Shown: positions 25,505-34,637 of the stretch, piece after piece | Numbering within the stretch: position 1 is the stretch's first letter | How the letters are laid out: each line of letters opens with the position of its first letter | From: Pseudomonas entomophila | GTDB taxonomy: Bacteria; Pseudomonadota; Gammaproteobacteria; Pseudomonadales; Pseudomonadaceae | Length of the DNA stretch: 64,000 nt | Direction: 5' to 3' | Assembly (NCBI RefSeq): GCF_013523165.1 | Contig: NZ_JAAMQI010000008.1 | Location: 62,001-126,000, forward strand | Translations under genes and position numbers: made by a program | Notes under the pieces: model-generated | The model's input: only the letters and a program-made list of their open reading frames with translations | Database searches by the model: none | What the model was told of the DNA's origin: nothing

Positions 25505-25921
25505 TCAGAGGCCGGACATCTGCTTGATGGCGTTGCGCAAGTCGTCGTCGGAGCAGTCGCCACACGTGCCCCGTGCCGGCATCGCGTTGACGCCGCTGAT
25601 CGCCCTGGCCAGCAGGCCATCCAGGCCACCGTTGCGCTCGGCGAGCGCCTGCCAGGCCACCGTGTCGCCGGGCTTGGGCGCGTTGAGCAGGCCCATGCCA
25701 TGGCAGGTCTGGCAGTGGCGGGCGACGACCTCGGCAGGGTCGCGCGCCGTCACGGCCGGGCGGCTGGCCGGCGGCTCACCACACGGCTGACCCTGAACGC
25801 AGACCTGCCCGACCGGCGCCAGGCGGCGCGCCAGCTCATCGTCGGAGGTCGCGTGCGCGGCACTGGCCAGGAACACGGTGCAGAGCATCGGTAACGTTGC
25901 CAAACGAAGGGTCGAGTTCAC
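25505..25921 (-). CDS. Cytochrome c5-type periplasmic monoheme protein
   Basis: A 138-residue exported cytochrome c. A signal peptide (about 1-24, ending SAAHA) is followed by a class I cytochrome domain with the heme site CQTCH at 70-74 and likely axial Met114 in NAMPARGTCGDC; the Cys120/Cys123 pair is typical of cytochrome c5. It probably carries electrons in the periplasm. The start is taken as GTG 25921 with AGAGG upstream; an ATG six codons earlier (25939) lacks a ribosome site. It is located between the acetyl-CoA hydrolase and a cupin regulator on the minus strand. Confidence 0.85.
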   Translation of the reverse strand: MNSTLRLATLPMLCTVFLASAAHATSDDELARRLAPVGQVCVQGQPCGEPPASRPAVTARDPAEVVARHCQTCHGMGLLNAPKPGDTVAWQALAERNGGLDGLLARAISGVNAMPARGTCGDCSDDDLRNAIKQMSGL

Positions 25922-26007
25922 AGGTCGCCTCTGGGTCATGCGGATCGGGTCGGGGGACGCGCTCGCGGGCCGCCCGCAGGGGGCCCGGCGTCCCGCCGTC
26001 GACGTCG

Positions 26008-26556
26008 TCAGAAGTTGGCCGGCGTGGCCGCGCTGATCAGCCGGGCAGGCTCGTCGAACGGGTTGCGAAAGCGGTGCGGCCGAGTACTTTCGAAGTAATA
26101 GCTGTCGCCAGCCTCGAGCACGAAGGTCTCGTACCCCACCACCAGTTCCAGCCGCCCTTCGAGCAGGATGCCGGTCTCCTCGCCCTCGTGGGTGAGCATC
26201 GCGTCCCCGGTGTCGGCGCCCGGGGGATACACCTCGTTGAGAAAGGCGATCGCGCGACTGGAGTGAGCCTTGCCGACCAGTTTCATGGTCACCGCCCCGT
26301 CGGAGATGTCGAGCAGTTCATGGGCCTTGTACACGATCTGCGAGGGGGTTTCCGGTTCCAGTTCCACGGAGAAAAACTCGACCATGGACATCGGAATGCC
26401 GCCCAGCACCTTGCGCAGCGAGCTGATGGACGGGCTGACGCTGTTCTTCTCGATCATCGAGATGGTGCTGTTGGTCACCCCGGCGCGCTTGGCCAGCTCC
26501 CGTTGGGACAGGCCCTTGAGCGTGCGAATGGCTTGTAGTCGTTGGCCGACGTCCAA
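26008..26556 (-). CDS. HTH-XRE/cupin transcriptional regulator (PuuR-like)
   Basis: A 182-residue regulator with an N-terminal XRE helix-turn-helix (RLQAIRTLKGLSQRELAKRAGVTNSTISMIEK-type, about 5-60) and a C-terminal cupin (GILLEGRLELVVGYE, AGDSYYFESTRPHRF, about 105-180). Regulators of this type (PuuR and relatives) sense amines or amino acids. The start is a TTG at 26556, supported by a strong AAGGAGG eight bases upstream; the longer frame has no ribosome site and an implausible leader. It is next to alr-dadA on the same strand and could regulate nearby amine or amino-acid genes, but the target is unknown. Confidence 0.85.
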   Translation of the reverse strand: MDVGQRLQAIRTLKGLSQRELAKRAGVTNSTISMIEKNSVSPSISSLRKVLGGIPMSMVEFFSVELEPETPSQIVYKAHELLDISDGAVTMKLVGKAHSSRAIAFLNEVYPPGADTGDAMLTHEGEETGILLEGRLELVVGYETFVLEAGDSYYFESTRPHRFRNPFDEPARLISAATPANF

Positions 26557-26675
26557 AGCGTGAGCCTCCTTAAGGCGAGCGAACAGGGTCGAGGGGCAGT
26601 GATCGCTATCATGGTAACAGCGTTCAGTATTTACAACACCCCAACCCCTGCCGCCCGCCATCGGTCGGCATTGGC

Positions 26676-27749
26676 TCAGTCGCCGTGGTACTCGCGCGGC
26701 ACGCGCTTGAGGTTGCAGAACAGCTGGTAGGGAATGGTCTCGGCATGAGACGCCACGGTGCTGGCCAGCACCTGCTTGCCCCACAGCTCGACCGGGCTGC
26801 CGACGTCCGCCTGCGGCAGTTCGGTCAGGTCGACGCAGAGCATGTCCATCGAGACGCGGCCGATCAGGCGGCTCGGCTGCCCGGCCACCTGCACGGGCGT
26901 GCCGGTAGGGGCGTGCCGCGGATACCCGTCGGCATAGCCCATGGCAACCACCCCCACACGGGTCGGCCGCGAGCAGGTGAACCGCGCGCCGTACCCCACC
27001 GGCTCGCCGGCCGGCAGCTCACGCACGCTGATCACCCGAGACTGCAGGGTCATCACCGGCTGCAAGCGCTCGGCCTGGGGTTGTTCGACCTCGAATGGCG
27101 TGGCGCCATACAGCATGATGCCAGGGCGCGCCCAGTCGCTGCGCACCGATGGCCAGCCGATCAGGGCCGGCGAGTTGCTCAGGCTGGTCTCGGCCTGCAG
27201 CCCCTGGCGGGCCTGCTCGAAGACGGCCAGCTGCTCGTCGGTGGTGGAAGCGTCCGGTTCGTCGGCCCTGGCGAAATGGCTCATCAGCACGATGCGCGCG
27301 ACCTGACCGCTGGCCAGCAGGCGCCCATAGGCGGCCAGGTAATCCTTCGGGTGCAGGCCGACCCGGTGCATGCCGGTGTCGAGCTTGAGCCAGACGTTCA
27401 ACGGGGTGTGCAACTGCACGCGTTCGAGGGCGTCGATCTGCCAGGGCGCATGCACCACGCACCATAGGCCATGCTCGGCGATCAGCGGCAGCTCGCTGGC
27501 CTCGAAGAACCCTTCGAGCAGCAGGATGGGCGCCTTGATGCCTGCGGCCCGCAGCTCCAGCGCCTCCTCGATGCAGGCCACGGCGAAGCCGTCTGCCTCG
27601 GTTTCCAGGGCCAGCGCGCAGCGAACCGCACCATGCCCGTAGGCATCGGCCTTGACCACGGCCAGCGCCTTGGCGCCGGCCAGTTCACGGGCCACGCGGT
27701 AGTTGTGGCGAAGGGCTTGAAGATCGATCAGGGCACGGGCGGGACGCAT
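26676..27749 (-). CDS. alr: Alanine racemase (catabolic, DadX type)
   Basis: A 357-residue PLP-dependent alanine racemase. The PLP lysine is Lys33 in [10 protein letters not shown] and the opposite catalytic base is Tyr253 in [19 protein letters not shown] near 300 is the typical C-terminal motif. It interconverts L- and D-alanine, and here, directly behind dadA, it most likely supplies D-alanine for oxidation (DadX role). The ATG at 27749 has AAGGCTG upstream. Dad operons are usually activated by the Lrp-type DadR, and such a gene lies beyond dadA at 29298. A hairpin separates it from dadA. Confidence 0.93.
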   Translation of the reverse strand: MRPARALIDLQALRHNYRVARELAGAKALAVVKADAYGHGAVRCALALETEADGFAVACIEEALELRAAGIKAPILLLEGFFEASELPLIAEHGLWCVVHAPWQIDALERVQLHTPLNVWLKLDTGMHRVGLHPKDYLAAYGRLLASGQVARIVLMSHFARADEPDASTTDEQLAVFEQARQGLQAETSLSNSPALIGWPSVRSDWARPGIMLYGATPFEVEQPQAERLQPVMTLQSRVISVRELPAGEPVGYGARFTCSRPTRVGVVAMGYADGYPRHAPTGTPVQVAGQPSRLIGRVSMDMLCVDLTELPQADVGSPVELWGKQVLASTVASHAETIPYQLFCNLKRVPREYHGD

Positions 27750-27788
27750 GAAGGCAGCCTTCTGGCAAAGCGGTTGGAGGTTCGATCC

Positions 27789-27810
27789 GGCGCAAGGCTG
27801 ACCTTGCGCC
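27789..27810. repeat. dadA-alr intercistronic hairpin
   Basis: GGCGCAAG, a 6-base loop, CTTGCGCC: an 8-bp perfect stem in the 90-bp dadA-alr spacer. No T run follows, so an mRNA processing or stabilizing structure is more likely than a terminator. Confidence 0.55.
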
Positions 27811-27839
27811 GACGACAGCGGTTGGCGACCGGGAGCGTG

Positions 27840-29141
27840 CTACGAGTGCGCCGGGGTGGTGCGGCCTGACCGGGCGCCTTCCCCGCGAGTACCGTAGCGC
27901 GACAGGTCCAGACCGGCAGCGCTGATCTGCGGCGTCTTGCGCGCGATCAGGTCGGCCAGCAGACGGCCGGAGCCACACGCCATGGTCCAGCCCAGCGTAC
28001 CGTGCCCGGTGTTGAGGAACAGGTTGCGCACGGGCGTGGCGCCGACGATGGGCGTGCCGTCGGGGGTCGCCGGGCGCAATCCGGTCCAGAAGCTTGCCTG
28101 CTGCAGGTCGCCGCCCAGAGGATAAAGGTCGTTGACGATCATCTCCAGCGTCTCGCGCCGACGCGGGTTCAGGGACAGATCGAAGCCGGCGATCTCGGCC
28201 ATGCCGCCGACACGGATGCGACCGTCGAAGCGCGTCACCGCCACCTTGTAGGTCTCATCGAGAATGGTCGACGCAGGGGCCATGGCCGAGTCGGTGATCG
28301 GCACGGTCAGCGAATAGCCTTTGAGCGGGTAGACCGGTGCCCGGATGCCCAGGGGCTTGAGCAGCTGCGGCGAATAGCTGCCCAGGGCCAGCACGTAGCG
28401 GTCTGCGGTCTCCAGCTTGCCGTCGACCCACACGCCGTTGAGCCGGTCGCCGGTGACGTCCAGGCGCTGGATGTCCTGGCCGAAGCGGAACTGGACGCCA
28501 AGGCCTTCGGCCATCTCCGCCAGGCGACGGGTGAACAGCTGGCAATCGCCCGTCTGGTCATTGGGCAGGCGCAGGGCACCGACCAGCAGGTCACGCGCCT
28601 GGGCCAGGGCAGGCTCGACGCGGGCGATGCCGTCGCGGTCGAGCAGCTCGTATGGCACGCCGGAGCGTTCGAGCACCGCGATGTCCTTGGCCGCAGCATC
28701 GAGCTGCGCCTGGGTGCGGAACAGCTGGGTCGTGCCCAGTGTGCGGTGCTCGTAGGCGATGCCGGTTTCGGCGCGCAGCTCGTCGAGGCAGTCACGGCTG
28801 TACTCGGACAGCCGCACCATGCGCTCCTTGTTCACCGCGTAGCGCGATGCCGTGCAGTTGCGCAGCATCTGCGCCATCCACAGGTACTGGTCGATATCGC
28901 CGGTCAGCTTGATGGCCAGCGGCGCATGGCGTTCGAGCAGCCACTTGATGGCCTTGAGCGGCACACCCGGTGCGGCCCAGGGCGAGGCGTAGCCGGGCGA
29001 GATCTGCCCGGCGTTGGCGAAACTGGTTTCCAGGGCCACGGCCGGCTGACGATCGACCACCACCACTTCGAAGCCCTGCCGGGCCAGGTAGTAGGCACTG
29101 ACCGTGCCGATGACACCGCCCCCAAGCACCATCACTCGCAT
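27840..29141 (-). CDS. dadA: D-amino acid dehydrogenase, DadA
   Basis: A 433-residue membrane-associated flavoprotein that deaminates D-alanine and other D-amino acids to keto acids, passing electrons to the respiratory chain. FAD-binding residues are at the extreme N-terminus ([26 protein letters not shown] at 7-12), and the DadA-type C-terminal block [19 protein letters not shown] is intact. The ATG at 29141 has GAGGAAAG upstream. alr follows 90 bp downstream and the divergent lrp gene lies upstream, so this is a D-alanine catabolic unit. Confidence 0.94.
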   Translation of the reverse strand: MRVMVLGGGVIGTVSAYYLARQGFEVVVVDRQPAVALETSFANAGQISPGYASPWAAPGVPLKAIKWLLERHAPLAIKLTGDIDQYLWMAQMLRNCTASRYAVNKERMVRLSEYSRDCLDELRAETGIAYEHRTLGTTQLFRTQAQLDAAAKDIAVLERSGVPYELLDRDGIARVEPALAQARDLLVGALRLPNDQTGDCQLFTRRLAEMAEGLGVQFRFGQDIQRLDVTGDRLNGVWVDGKLETADRYVLALGSYSPQLLKPLGIRAPVYPLKGYSLTVPITDSAMAPASTILDETYKVAVTRFDGRIRVGGMAEIAGFDLSLNPRRRETLEMIVNDLYPLGGDLQQASFWTGLRPATPDGTPIVGATPVRNLFLNTGHGTLGWTMACGSGRLLADLIARKTPQISAAGLDLSRYGTRGEGARSGRTTPAHS

Positions 29142-29231
29142 CGCTCTTTCCTCATGTGCGGCACGCCGCGACCTAGACCATGGGCACTGCCCGATGCGCG
29201 CAGTATAAGAAGTTGGACGCAGTGCAATTCA

Positions 29232-29272
29232 CTATATAAAAGCCTATATTTGGCGAGAATTCTTGGCTATAT
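29232..29272. promoter_or_regulatory. Candidate Lrp-binding array in the dadA/lrp spacer
   Basis: CTATAT occurs at 29232, 29244 and 29267, spaced 12 and 23 bases, in an AT-rich island within the otherwise GC-rich spacer. An AGAATTCT palindrome lies at 29256-29263. Repeated AT-rich half-sites at helical spacing are what Lrp-family octamers recognise. The call rests on pattern only. Confidence 0.4.
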
Positions 29273-29297
29273 CGGCTTTCGCAAAGGCGCATCCCCT

Positions 29298-29786
29298 ATG
29301 AGAACCCAGCATCAAAGCAAACGTGAACTGGACAAGATCGACCGCAACATCCTGCGCATCCTGCAGGATGAAGGGCGCATCTCCTTCACCGAACTGGGCG
29401 AGAAAGTCGGGCTGTCGACCACCCCCTGCACCGAGCGCGTACGCCGCCTCGAGCGTGAGGGCATCATCATGGGCTACAGCGCGCGGCTGAACCCGCAACA
29501 ACTCAAGGCCAGCCTGCTGGTGTTCGTGGAAATCAGCCTGGACTACAAGTCGGGCGACACCTTCGAGGAATTCCGTCGCGCCGTGTTGAAGCTGCCCCAC
29601 GTGCTGGAGTGTCACCTGGTGTCCGGCGACTTCGACTACCTGGTGAAAGCGCGCATCTCGGAGATGGCCTCGTACCGCAAGCTGCTGGGCGACATCCTGC
29701 TGAAGCTGCCGCACGTGCGCGAGTCCAAGAGCTACATCGTCATGGAGGAGGTCAAGGAAAGCCTCTGTCTGCCGATCCCGGACTGA
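29298..29786 (+). CDS. lrp: Lrp/AsnC-family regulator (DadR-type)
   Basis: A 162-residue Lrp/AsnC regulator. The N-terminal HTH (LDKIDRNILRILQDEGRISFTELGEKVGLS-type, about 10-60) is followed by the RAM effector domain (about 75-150) with VLECHLVSGDFDYLVKARI. Close relatives in Pseudomonas (DadR) activate dadAX in response to alanine. The ATG at 29298 is preceded by AAAGG. It is divergent from dadA with a 156-bp AT-rich spacer, and its stop is two bases from the stop of the convergent YkgJ-family gene. Confidence 0.92.
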   Translation: MRTQHQSKRELDKIDRNILRILQDEGRISFTELGEKVGLSTTPCTERVRRLEREGIIMGYSARLNPQQLKASLLVFVEISLDYKSGDTFEEFRRAVLKLPHVLECHLVSGDFDYLVKARISEMASYRKLLGDILLKLPHVRESKSYIVMEEVKESLCLPIPD

Positions 29787-29788
29787 CG

Positions 29789-30142
29789 CTAGACCAGCAC
29801 CTGTCGCGTGCTGGCGATGTACTGATGCACCAGCTGCTCGGCGGCCGGTTCGATCATCGGCTCGGGGCCACGACCACGCGGGCAGGCCATGCGCGGTGTG
29901 GTGCCGAACAGCCGGCAGATCAGCGGACGCTCCTCGTACACCGTGCAACCGTCCGGCCCGAGGTGCACGCAGTCCAGGCGCTCCAGCGCTGCCGCCTGCT
30001 CGGCCGGGGACGTGCGCGGCAGGCGGGCCATCTCCTGCGTGGACGTGGTGACCGGGCCGCAGCAGTCGTGGCAGCCGGGCACGCACTCGAACGACGGAAT
30101 GAGTTCACGCAGGAAGTGGATCTTGTGGCGGTTACAGGACAT
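29789..30142 (-). CDS. YkgJ-family cysteine-cluster protein
   Basis: A 117-residue YkgJ/CxxCxxCC family protein. Conserved cysteines are in CVPGCHDCC (about residues 20-28), LDCVHLGPDGCTVYEERPLICRLFG and MACPRGR, suggesting a bound zinc or iron-sulfur cluster. Function is not established for the family. The ATG at 30142 is directly after a GGTTACAGGAC-like region (weak ribosome site). It is convergent with lrp, whose stop codon is two bases away, and divergent from the PuuB-like gene at 30406. Confidence 0.85.
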   Translation of the reverse strand: MSCNRHKIHFLRELIPSFECVPGCHDCCGPVTTSTQEMARLPRTSPAEQAAALERLDCVHLGPDGCTVYEERPLICRLFGTTPRMACPRGRGPEPMIEPAAEQLVHQYIASTRQVLV

Positions 30143-30405
30143 GGCTGAAAAGGCTGTTCATCTGAAGGTGCAGGCGCACTGAAAACGGTCAGGTTGCCCT
30201 TGCGAGGGTCGAGAAAGCGAAGAAGGCCTCCACGACGTTCTGCGGGACGTGCCTGCCGAGCGACAGCGCATTCTACTCCCTTGCAGTACCGGCAGGCGTA
30301 CCGGACCCGGCACACCCTTCGAATGCTTCGTCCTTCGGCTCGGTTGCTCACCACGCAGCCCACGCTTATCCTCCCTGCTCGGTCGATCATCCCAGGACCC
30401 GCCCC

Positions 30406-31698
30406 ATGATCCACAGCGCACAACACACCGCCTCCTACTACGCCGCCAGCAGCGTGCCGCACCCGGCGCACTCGTTCCTGCAGGGCGAGCAGCGCGCCGA
30501 CGTGTGCATCGTGGGCGGTGGCTATTCAGGCCTGAACACCGCCATCGAGCTGGCCGAGCGAGGGTTTTCGGTCATTCTGCTGGAGGCCTGCAAGCTGGGC
30601 TGGGGCGCCAGCGGACGCAACGGCGGGCAGCTGATCCGCGGGGTCGGCCATGGGGTGGAGCGGTTCCTGCCGGTACTGGGCGAGGACGGTGTGCGCAACC
30701 TGCACCTGATGGGGCTGGAGGCGGTGCAGATCGTGCGCGAACGGGTGGAGCGGCACGCCATCGCCTGCGACCTCACCTGGGGTTACTGCGACCTGGCCAA
30801 CAAGCCGGCGCAGCTGAAAGGCTTTGCCGAGGACGCCGAGCACCTGCGCCGCCTGGGCTATGCGCATGAGCTGCGTCTGGTGGGCAAGGACGAGCTGCAC
30901 AGCGTGGTCGGCGCCGACTGTTACGCAGGTGGCTTGATCGACATGGGCTCCGGCCACCTGCATCCGCTCAACCTGGCCCTGGGCGAAGCGGCCGTGGCCA
31001 GCCGCCTGGGCGTGAAGCTCTACGAGCAGTCGCAGGTCACGCGCATCGACTACGGCGCCGAGGTGCAGGTGCACACGGCCCAGGGCCGAGTGCGGGCCAA
31101 GACACTGGTGCTGTGCTGCAACGCCTACCTGAACGGCCTCGACCGCGAGCTGGGCGGCAAGGTACTGCCGGCCGGCAGCTACCTGATCGCCACCGAGCCC
31201 CTGGGCGAAGCCCGTGCCCGCTCGCTGCTGCCGCAGAACATGGCGGTGTGCGACCAGCGTGTGGCGCTGGACTACTACCGCCTCAGCGCCGACCATCGCC
31301 TGCTGTTCGGCGGGGCCTGCCACTACTCCGGACGTGACCCCAAGGACATCGCGGCCTACATGCGCCCCAAGATGCTCCAGGTGTTCCCGCAACTGGCCGA
31401 CGTGCGCATCGACTACCAATGGGGCGGCATGATCGGCATCGGCGCCAACCGACTGCCACAGATCGGACGCCTGAGTCAGCAGCCGAACGTGTTCTATGCC
31501 CAGGCCTATTCGGGCCATGGGCTCAACGCCACGCACCTGGCAGCCCGCCTGCTGGGCGAGGCCATCAGCGGCCAGGAAAGCGGCCGCTTCGAGCTGTTCG
31601 CCAAGGTCCCGCACATGACCTTCCCAGGCGGTCGGCACCTGCGCTCGCCGTTGCTGGCGCTGGGCATGCTCTGGCATCGCCTCAAGGAACTGGCCTGA
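30406..31698 (+). CDS. FAD-dependent oxidoreductase, PuuB-like (gamma-glutamylputrescine oxidase family)
   Basis: A 430-residue DAO-family flavoprotein. The dinucleotide site CIVGGGYSGLNTAIELAERG lies around residues 34-53, and KLGWGASGRNGGQL and the C-terminal AYSGHGLNATHLAARLL match the PuuB/ordL subgroup that oxidizes gamma-glutamylputrescine or related amines. A KauB-type aldehyde dehydrogenase for the aldehyde product lies at 34638-36131, although on the opposite strand and separated by two unrelated genes. The start is ATG 30406. Exact substrate uncertain; tRNA-modifying or glycine oxidases share the fold. Confidence 0.82.
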   Translation: MIHSAQHTASYYAASSVPHPAHSFLQGEQRADVCIVGGGYSGLNTAIELAERGFSVILLEACKLGWGASGRNGGQLIRGVGHGVERFLPVLGEDGVRNLHLMGLEAVQIVRERVERHAIACDLTWGYCDLANKPAQLKGFAEDAEHLRRLGYAHELRLVGKDELHSVVGADCYAGGLIDMGSGHLHPLNLALGEAAVASRLGVKLYEQSQVTRIDYGAEVQVHTAQGRVRAKTLVLCCNAYLNGLDRELGGKVLPAGSYLIATEPLGEARARSLLPQNMAVCDQRVALDYYRLSADHRLLFGGACHYSGRDPKDIAAYMRPKMLQVFPQLADVRIDYQWGGMIGIGANRLPQIGRLSQQPNVFYAQAYSGHGLNATHLAARLLGEAISGQESGRFELFAKVPHMTFPGGRHLRSPLLALGMLWHRLKELA

Positions 31699-31813
31699 GG
31701 CCGGGCACGGTCGCCTTGGGGAACGAGGCGATCGTGACACGCAACGCGCCGTAACTTTCTGCCTGTGCGCACGGTCCATATCCCTGACCCCCGTTCCTAC
31801 AGGATGAACCTCC

Positions 31814-33367
31814 TTGAGACTCCAGAGAGCCCTGCCTGTCTGGCTGACCACGCTGTTCGTCGTGTCAGGCTGCGCCAGCGTCAGTGCCCCGCACGAGACC
31901 AGCCACGTCCTGCCCGCCGACACGTCGGCGTTCGGCCGCTCCGTTCTGCACCAGGCTGCGCCGCACCAGGGGCAATCGGGGTTCCGCCTGCTGTCCAACA
32001 GCACCGATGCGTTCCGTGCCCGGGCCGAGCTGATCCGTAACGCCCAGGTCAGTATCGACCTGCAGTACTACATCGTGCACGACGGCCTGAGCACCCGCGC
32101 CCTGATCCACGAATTGCTGCTGGCCGCCGACCGCGACGTGCGGGTACGCATCCTGCTCGACGACACCACTAGCGCAGGGCAGGACAGCGCCATCGCCACC
32201 CTGGCCTCGCATCCGAACATCCAGATCCGGGTCTTCAACCCATTGCACCAGGGCCGCAGCACCGGCGTCACCCGTGCCCTCGGACGCTTGTTCAACCTGT
32301 CGCTGCAGCACCGCCGCATGCACAACAAGCTGTTCATGGCCGACACCAGCATGGTCATCGTCGGCGGCCGTAACCTGGGCGACGAGTACTTCGACGCCGA
32401 GCCGAACATGAACTTCACCGATATCGACATGCTCGGTGTCGGCCCGGTGGCCCGTCAGCTGGGCGAGAGTTTCGACCAGTACTGGAACAGCGAGCTGAGC
32501 CGTCCGATCGGCGACTTCCTCTCCGAGCCGCCCAGCCCCGACGCGTTGCGCGTGAGCCGCGAGCGTCTGGACGCCTCGCTGGCCAAGGCCAAGGTCGAGC
32601 GCAAGGCGCTGTACGAGCGGCTGATGGCCTATCAGACCGAGCCTCGGCTCGACACGTGGCGCAAGGAGCTGATCTGGGCCCATGCACAAGCGTTGTGGGA
32701 CGCTCCGGAGAAGATCCTGGCCGACGGCGAGCCAGACCCTGCGCTGCTGATGACCCGCCAGCTGGCGCCGGCCTTGAACGACGTGCAACACGAACTGATC
32801 CTGCTGTCGGCCTACTTCGTGCCGGGCGAGTATGGCTTGCGCTACCTGGCCGGCAAGTCCGACGAAGGGGTGACGGTGAAACTGCTGACCAACTCCCTGG
32901 AGGCCACCGACGTACCGGCCGTGCATGGCGGCTATGCGCCCTACCGCAAGGCGCTGCTGCGCCATGGCGTACAGCTGTTCGAGATGCGCCGTCAGCCGGG
33001 TGACCCGTCCAGCGCCAAGCTGAGCTACAAGGGCAGCTCGAACTCCAGCCTGCACAGCAAGGCGATCATCTTCGACCGCAGCAAGACCTTCGTCGGCTCG
33101 TTCAACTTCGACCCGCGCTCGGTGCTGTGGAACACCGAGGTCGGCGTCATGGTCGACAGCCCGGCGCTGGCCGAATACACCCGCGAGCTGGCCTTGCAGG
33201 GCATGGCGCCAGCCGTGAGCTACCGCCCCGAGTTGCACGAGGGCGAGCTGGTCTGGGTCACCGAGGACAATGGCCAGCGCCACGTCCTGACCCATGAGCC
33301 GGGTGGCACCTGGCGTCGTTTCAACGCCTGGGTGAGCAAGGCCGTCGGTCTGGAGCGCATGCTCTAG
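31814..33367 (+). CDS. Phospholipase D-family lipoprotein (cardiolipin synthase-like)
   Basis: A 517-residue phospholipase D-superfamily protein with two HKD motifs: His170-x-Lys172-(x4)-Asp177 and His414-x-Lys416-(x4)-Asp421, each followed by the conserved GGRN or GSFN. The N-terminus is a lipoprotein signal peptide with lipobox VSGC (Cys20), so the protein is anchored in a membrane facing the periplasm, unlike classical inner-membrane cardiolipin synthases. The start is a TTG at 31814 with AGGA nine bases upstream; no ATG is available near the signal peptide. It could be a phosphatidyltransferase or phospholipase. Confidence 0.87.
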   Translation: MRLQRALPVWLTTLFVVSGCASVSAPHETSHVLPADTSAFGRSVLHQAAPHQGQSGFRLLSNSTDAFRARAELIRNAQVSIDLQYYIVHDGLSTRALIHELLLAADRDVRVRILLDDTTSAGQDSAIATLASHPNIQIRVFNPLHQGRSTGVTRALGRLFNLSLQHRRMHNKLFMADTSMVIVGGRNLGDEYFDAEPNMNFTDIDMLGVGPVARQLGESFDQYWNSELSRPIGDFLSEPPSPDALRVSRERLDASLAKAKVERKALYERLMAYQTEPRLDTWRKELIWAHAQALWDAPEKILADGEPDPALLMTRQLAPALNDVQHELILLSAYFVPGEYGLRYLAGKSDEGVTVKLLTNSLEATDVPAVHGGYAPYRKALLRHGVQLFEMRRQPGDPSSAKLSYKGSSNSSLHSKAIIFDRSKTFVGSFNFDPRSVLWNTEVGVMVDSPALAEYTRELALQGMAPAVSYRPELHEGELVWVTEDNGQRHVLTHEPGGTWRRFNAWVSKAVGLERML

Positions 33368-33409
33368 GCGCCAGACCGAACGCGCCAGCGCGATACCCAG
33401 GCGTACAGC

Positions 33410-34549
33410 CTAGGCCGCAGCAGGCTCGAACGCATCGCGACGCCGCGTCAGCAGCACCAGCCCGAAGGCCCCTGCCGCCATCAGCAACGGCAGGGCATGC
33501 CCGCTCACCCACTGCCCACCCGCGCCGGCCAGCAAGGGCCCCAACAAGCAGCCGATGCCCCACAGTTGTGCCACGTGGGCGTTGGCGCGGACCAGCGCAT
33601 CGTCGCGGTAGCGCTCGCCGATCAACACCAGCGACAGCGTGAACAGCCCGCCGGCACTGGCGCCGAACACCACCCAGAGCGGCCAGATCGCCACACTGTG
33701 CAGCGCCCACGGAATCGCCAGGCTGGCGCCGAGCAGCGCCACCGCGCAGCCGCTGAACAGCGCCCGGCGTGACAGGCGATCGGCCAGCACCCCGATGGGC
33801 AGTTGCAAGAGCGCGTCGCCCACGACCACCGTGCTGACCATGAACAGGGCCGTCTCGGCATCGAAGCCTTGCTGCAGGCAATAGACCGGCAACAGCGTCA
33901 GGATCATCGCCTCGAACGCCGCGAACAGGGCGATGGCCCAGGCGATCACCGGCAGGCGCCGGCAGAACCCGACCAGGTCGCCGAAGGTGACGCTGCAGGC
34001 CTCGGTGGTCGGCGCGCCGCCACGGCCAAGCAGCAGCAAGGGGGCGACCAGCAGCAGCCCGGTCGCGGCCCAGAAACCTCGATCGTCGTCGGTACCGAGC
34101 CCCCCCAGAAGCAAGGGGCCGGCCAGCTGACTCAGGGCGTAGCTGCTGCCATACACGGCCACCAGGCGCCCACGCCAGCGCTCCACCACCAGCTGGTTGA
34201 TCCAGCTTTCCCCGAGGATGAACACCACGGTCAGGCACAGGCCGATGACCAGGCGCAGCACCAGCCACACGGCATACCCTGGCCACAGGGCCAGCAGGCC
34301 GATCGACAGCGCGCTGCTCCACAGGCACAGGCGCATGGCCTGAGGCACGCCGACCCGGCCTGCCAGGCGGCTGGCCAGGCTGGCACCGACCAGTACCCCG
34401 ATCGCCGGCATGGCCGCCATCACGCCGATGGCGAAGGCGCCATACCCTCCGGTTTCCAGCCGCAACGAGACCAGCGGCATGCTCACCCCCAGTGCCAGTC
34501 CGACACTGAGCACGGCGGCCAGCACCGCACAATACGTCCCCCAGCGCAT
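33410..34549 (-). CDS. MFS transporter (YcaD-like)
   Basis: A 379-residue twelve-helix major facilitator protein of the YcaD/drug-proton type (VLSVGLALGVSMPLVSLRLETGGYGAFAIGVMAAMPA at the N-terminus, with the family's loop motif ASRLAGRVGVPQAMR). The ATG at 34549 has GAGGAGG upstream; 11 further in-frame codons are excluded. It is convergent with the phospholipase-D-like gene and follows kauB on the same strand, 88 bp away, possibly co-transcribed. Substrate unknown. Confidence 0.8.
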   Translation of the reverse strand: MRWGTYCAVLAAVLSVGLALGVSMPLVSLRLETGGYGAFAIGVMAAMPAIGVLVGASLASRLAGRVGVPQAMRLCLWSSALSIGLLALWPGYAVWLVLRLVIGLCLTVVFILGESWINQLVVERWRGRLVAVYGSSYALSQLAGPLLLGGLGTDDDRGFWAATGLLLVAPLLLLGRGGAPTTEACSVTFGDLVGFCRRLPVIAWAIALFAAFEAMILTLLPVYCLQQGFDAETALFMVSTVVVGDALLQLPIGVLADRLSRRALFSGCAVALLGASLAIPWALHSVAIWPLWVVFGASAGGLFTLSLVLIGERYRDDALVRANAHVAQLWGIGCLLGPLLAGAGGQWVSGHALPLLMAAGAFGLVLLTRRRDAFEPAAA

Positions 34550-34637
34550 CGGGGCCTCCTCTCTTGCAGGTGGACGGCACATACAAAACAGCCGGGACGA
34601 CGTGAGTCGCCCCGGCTGCGTGTTCGACCGCGTCGGG

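Noticed and set aside
25423..25701. 93-codon upstream extension of the acetyl-CoA hydrolase frame
   Set aside because: It overlaps the cytochrome gene in another frame and lacks a ribosome site; GGGAGG precedes ATG 25422.
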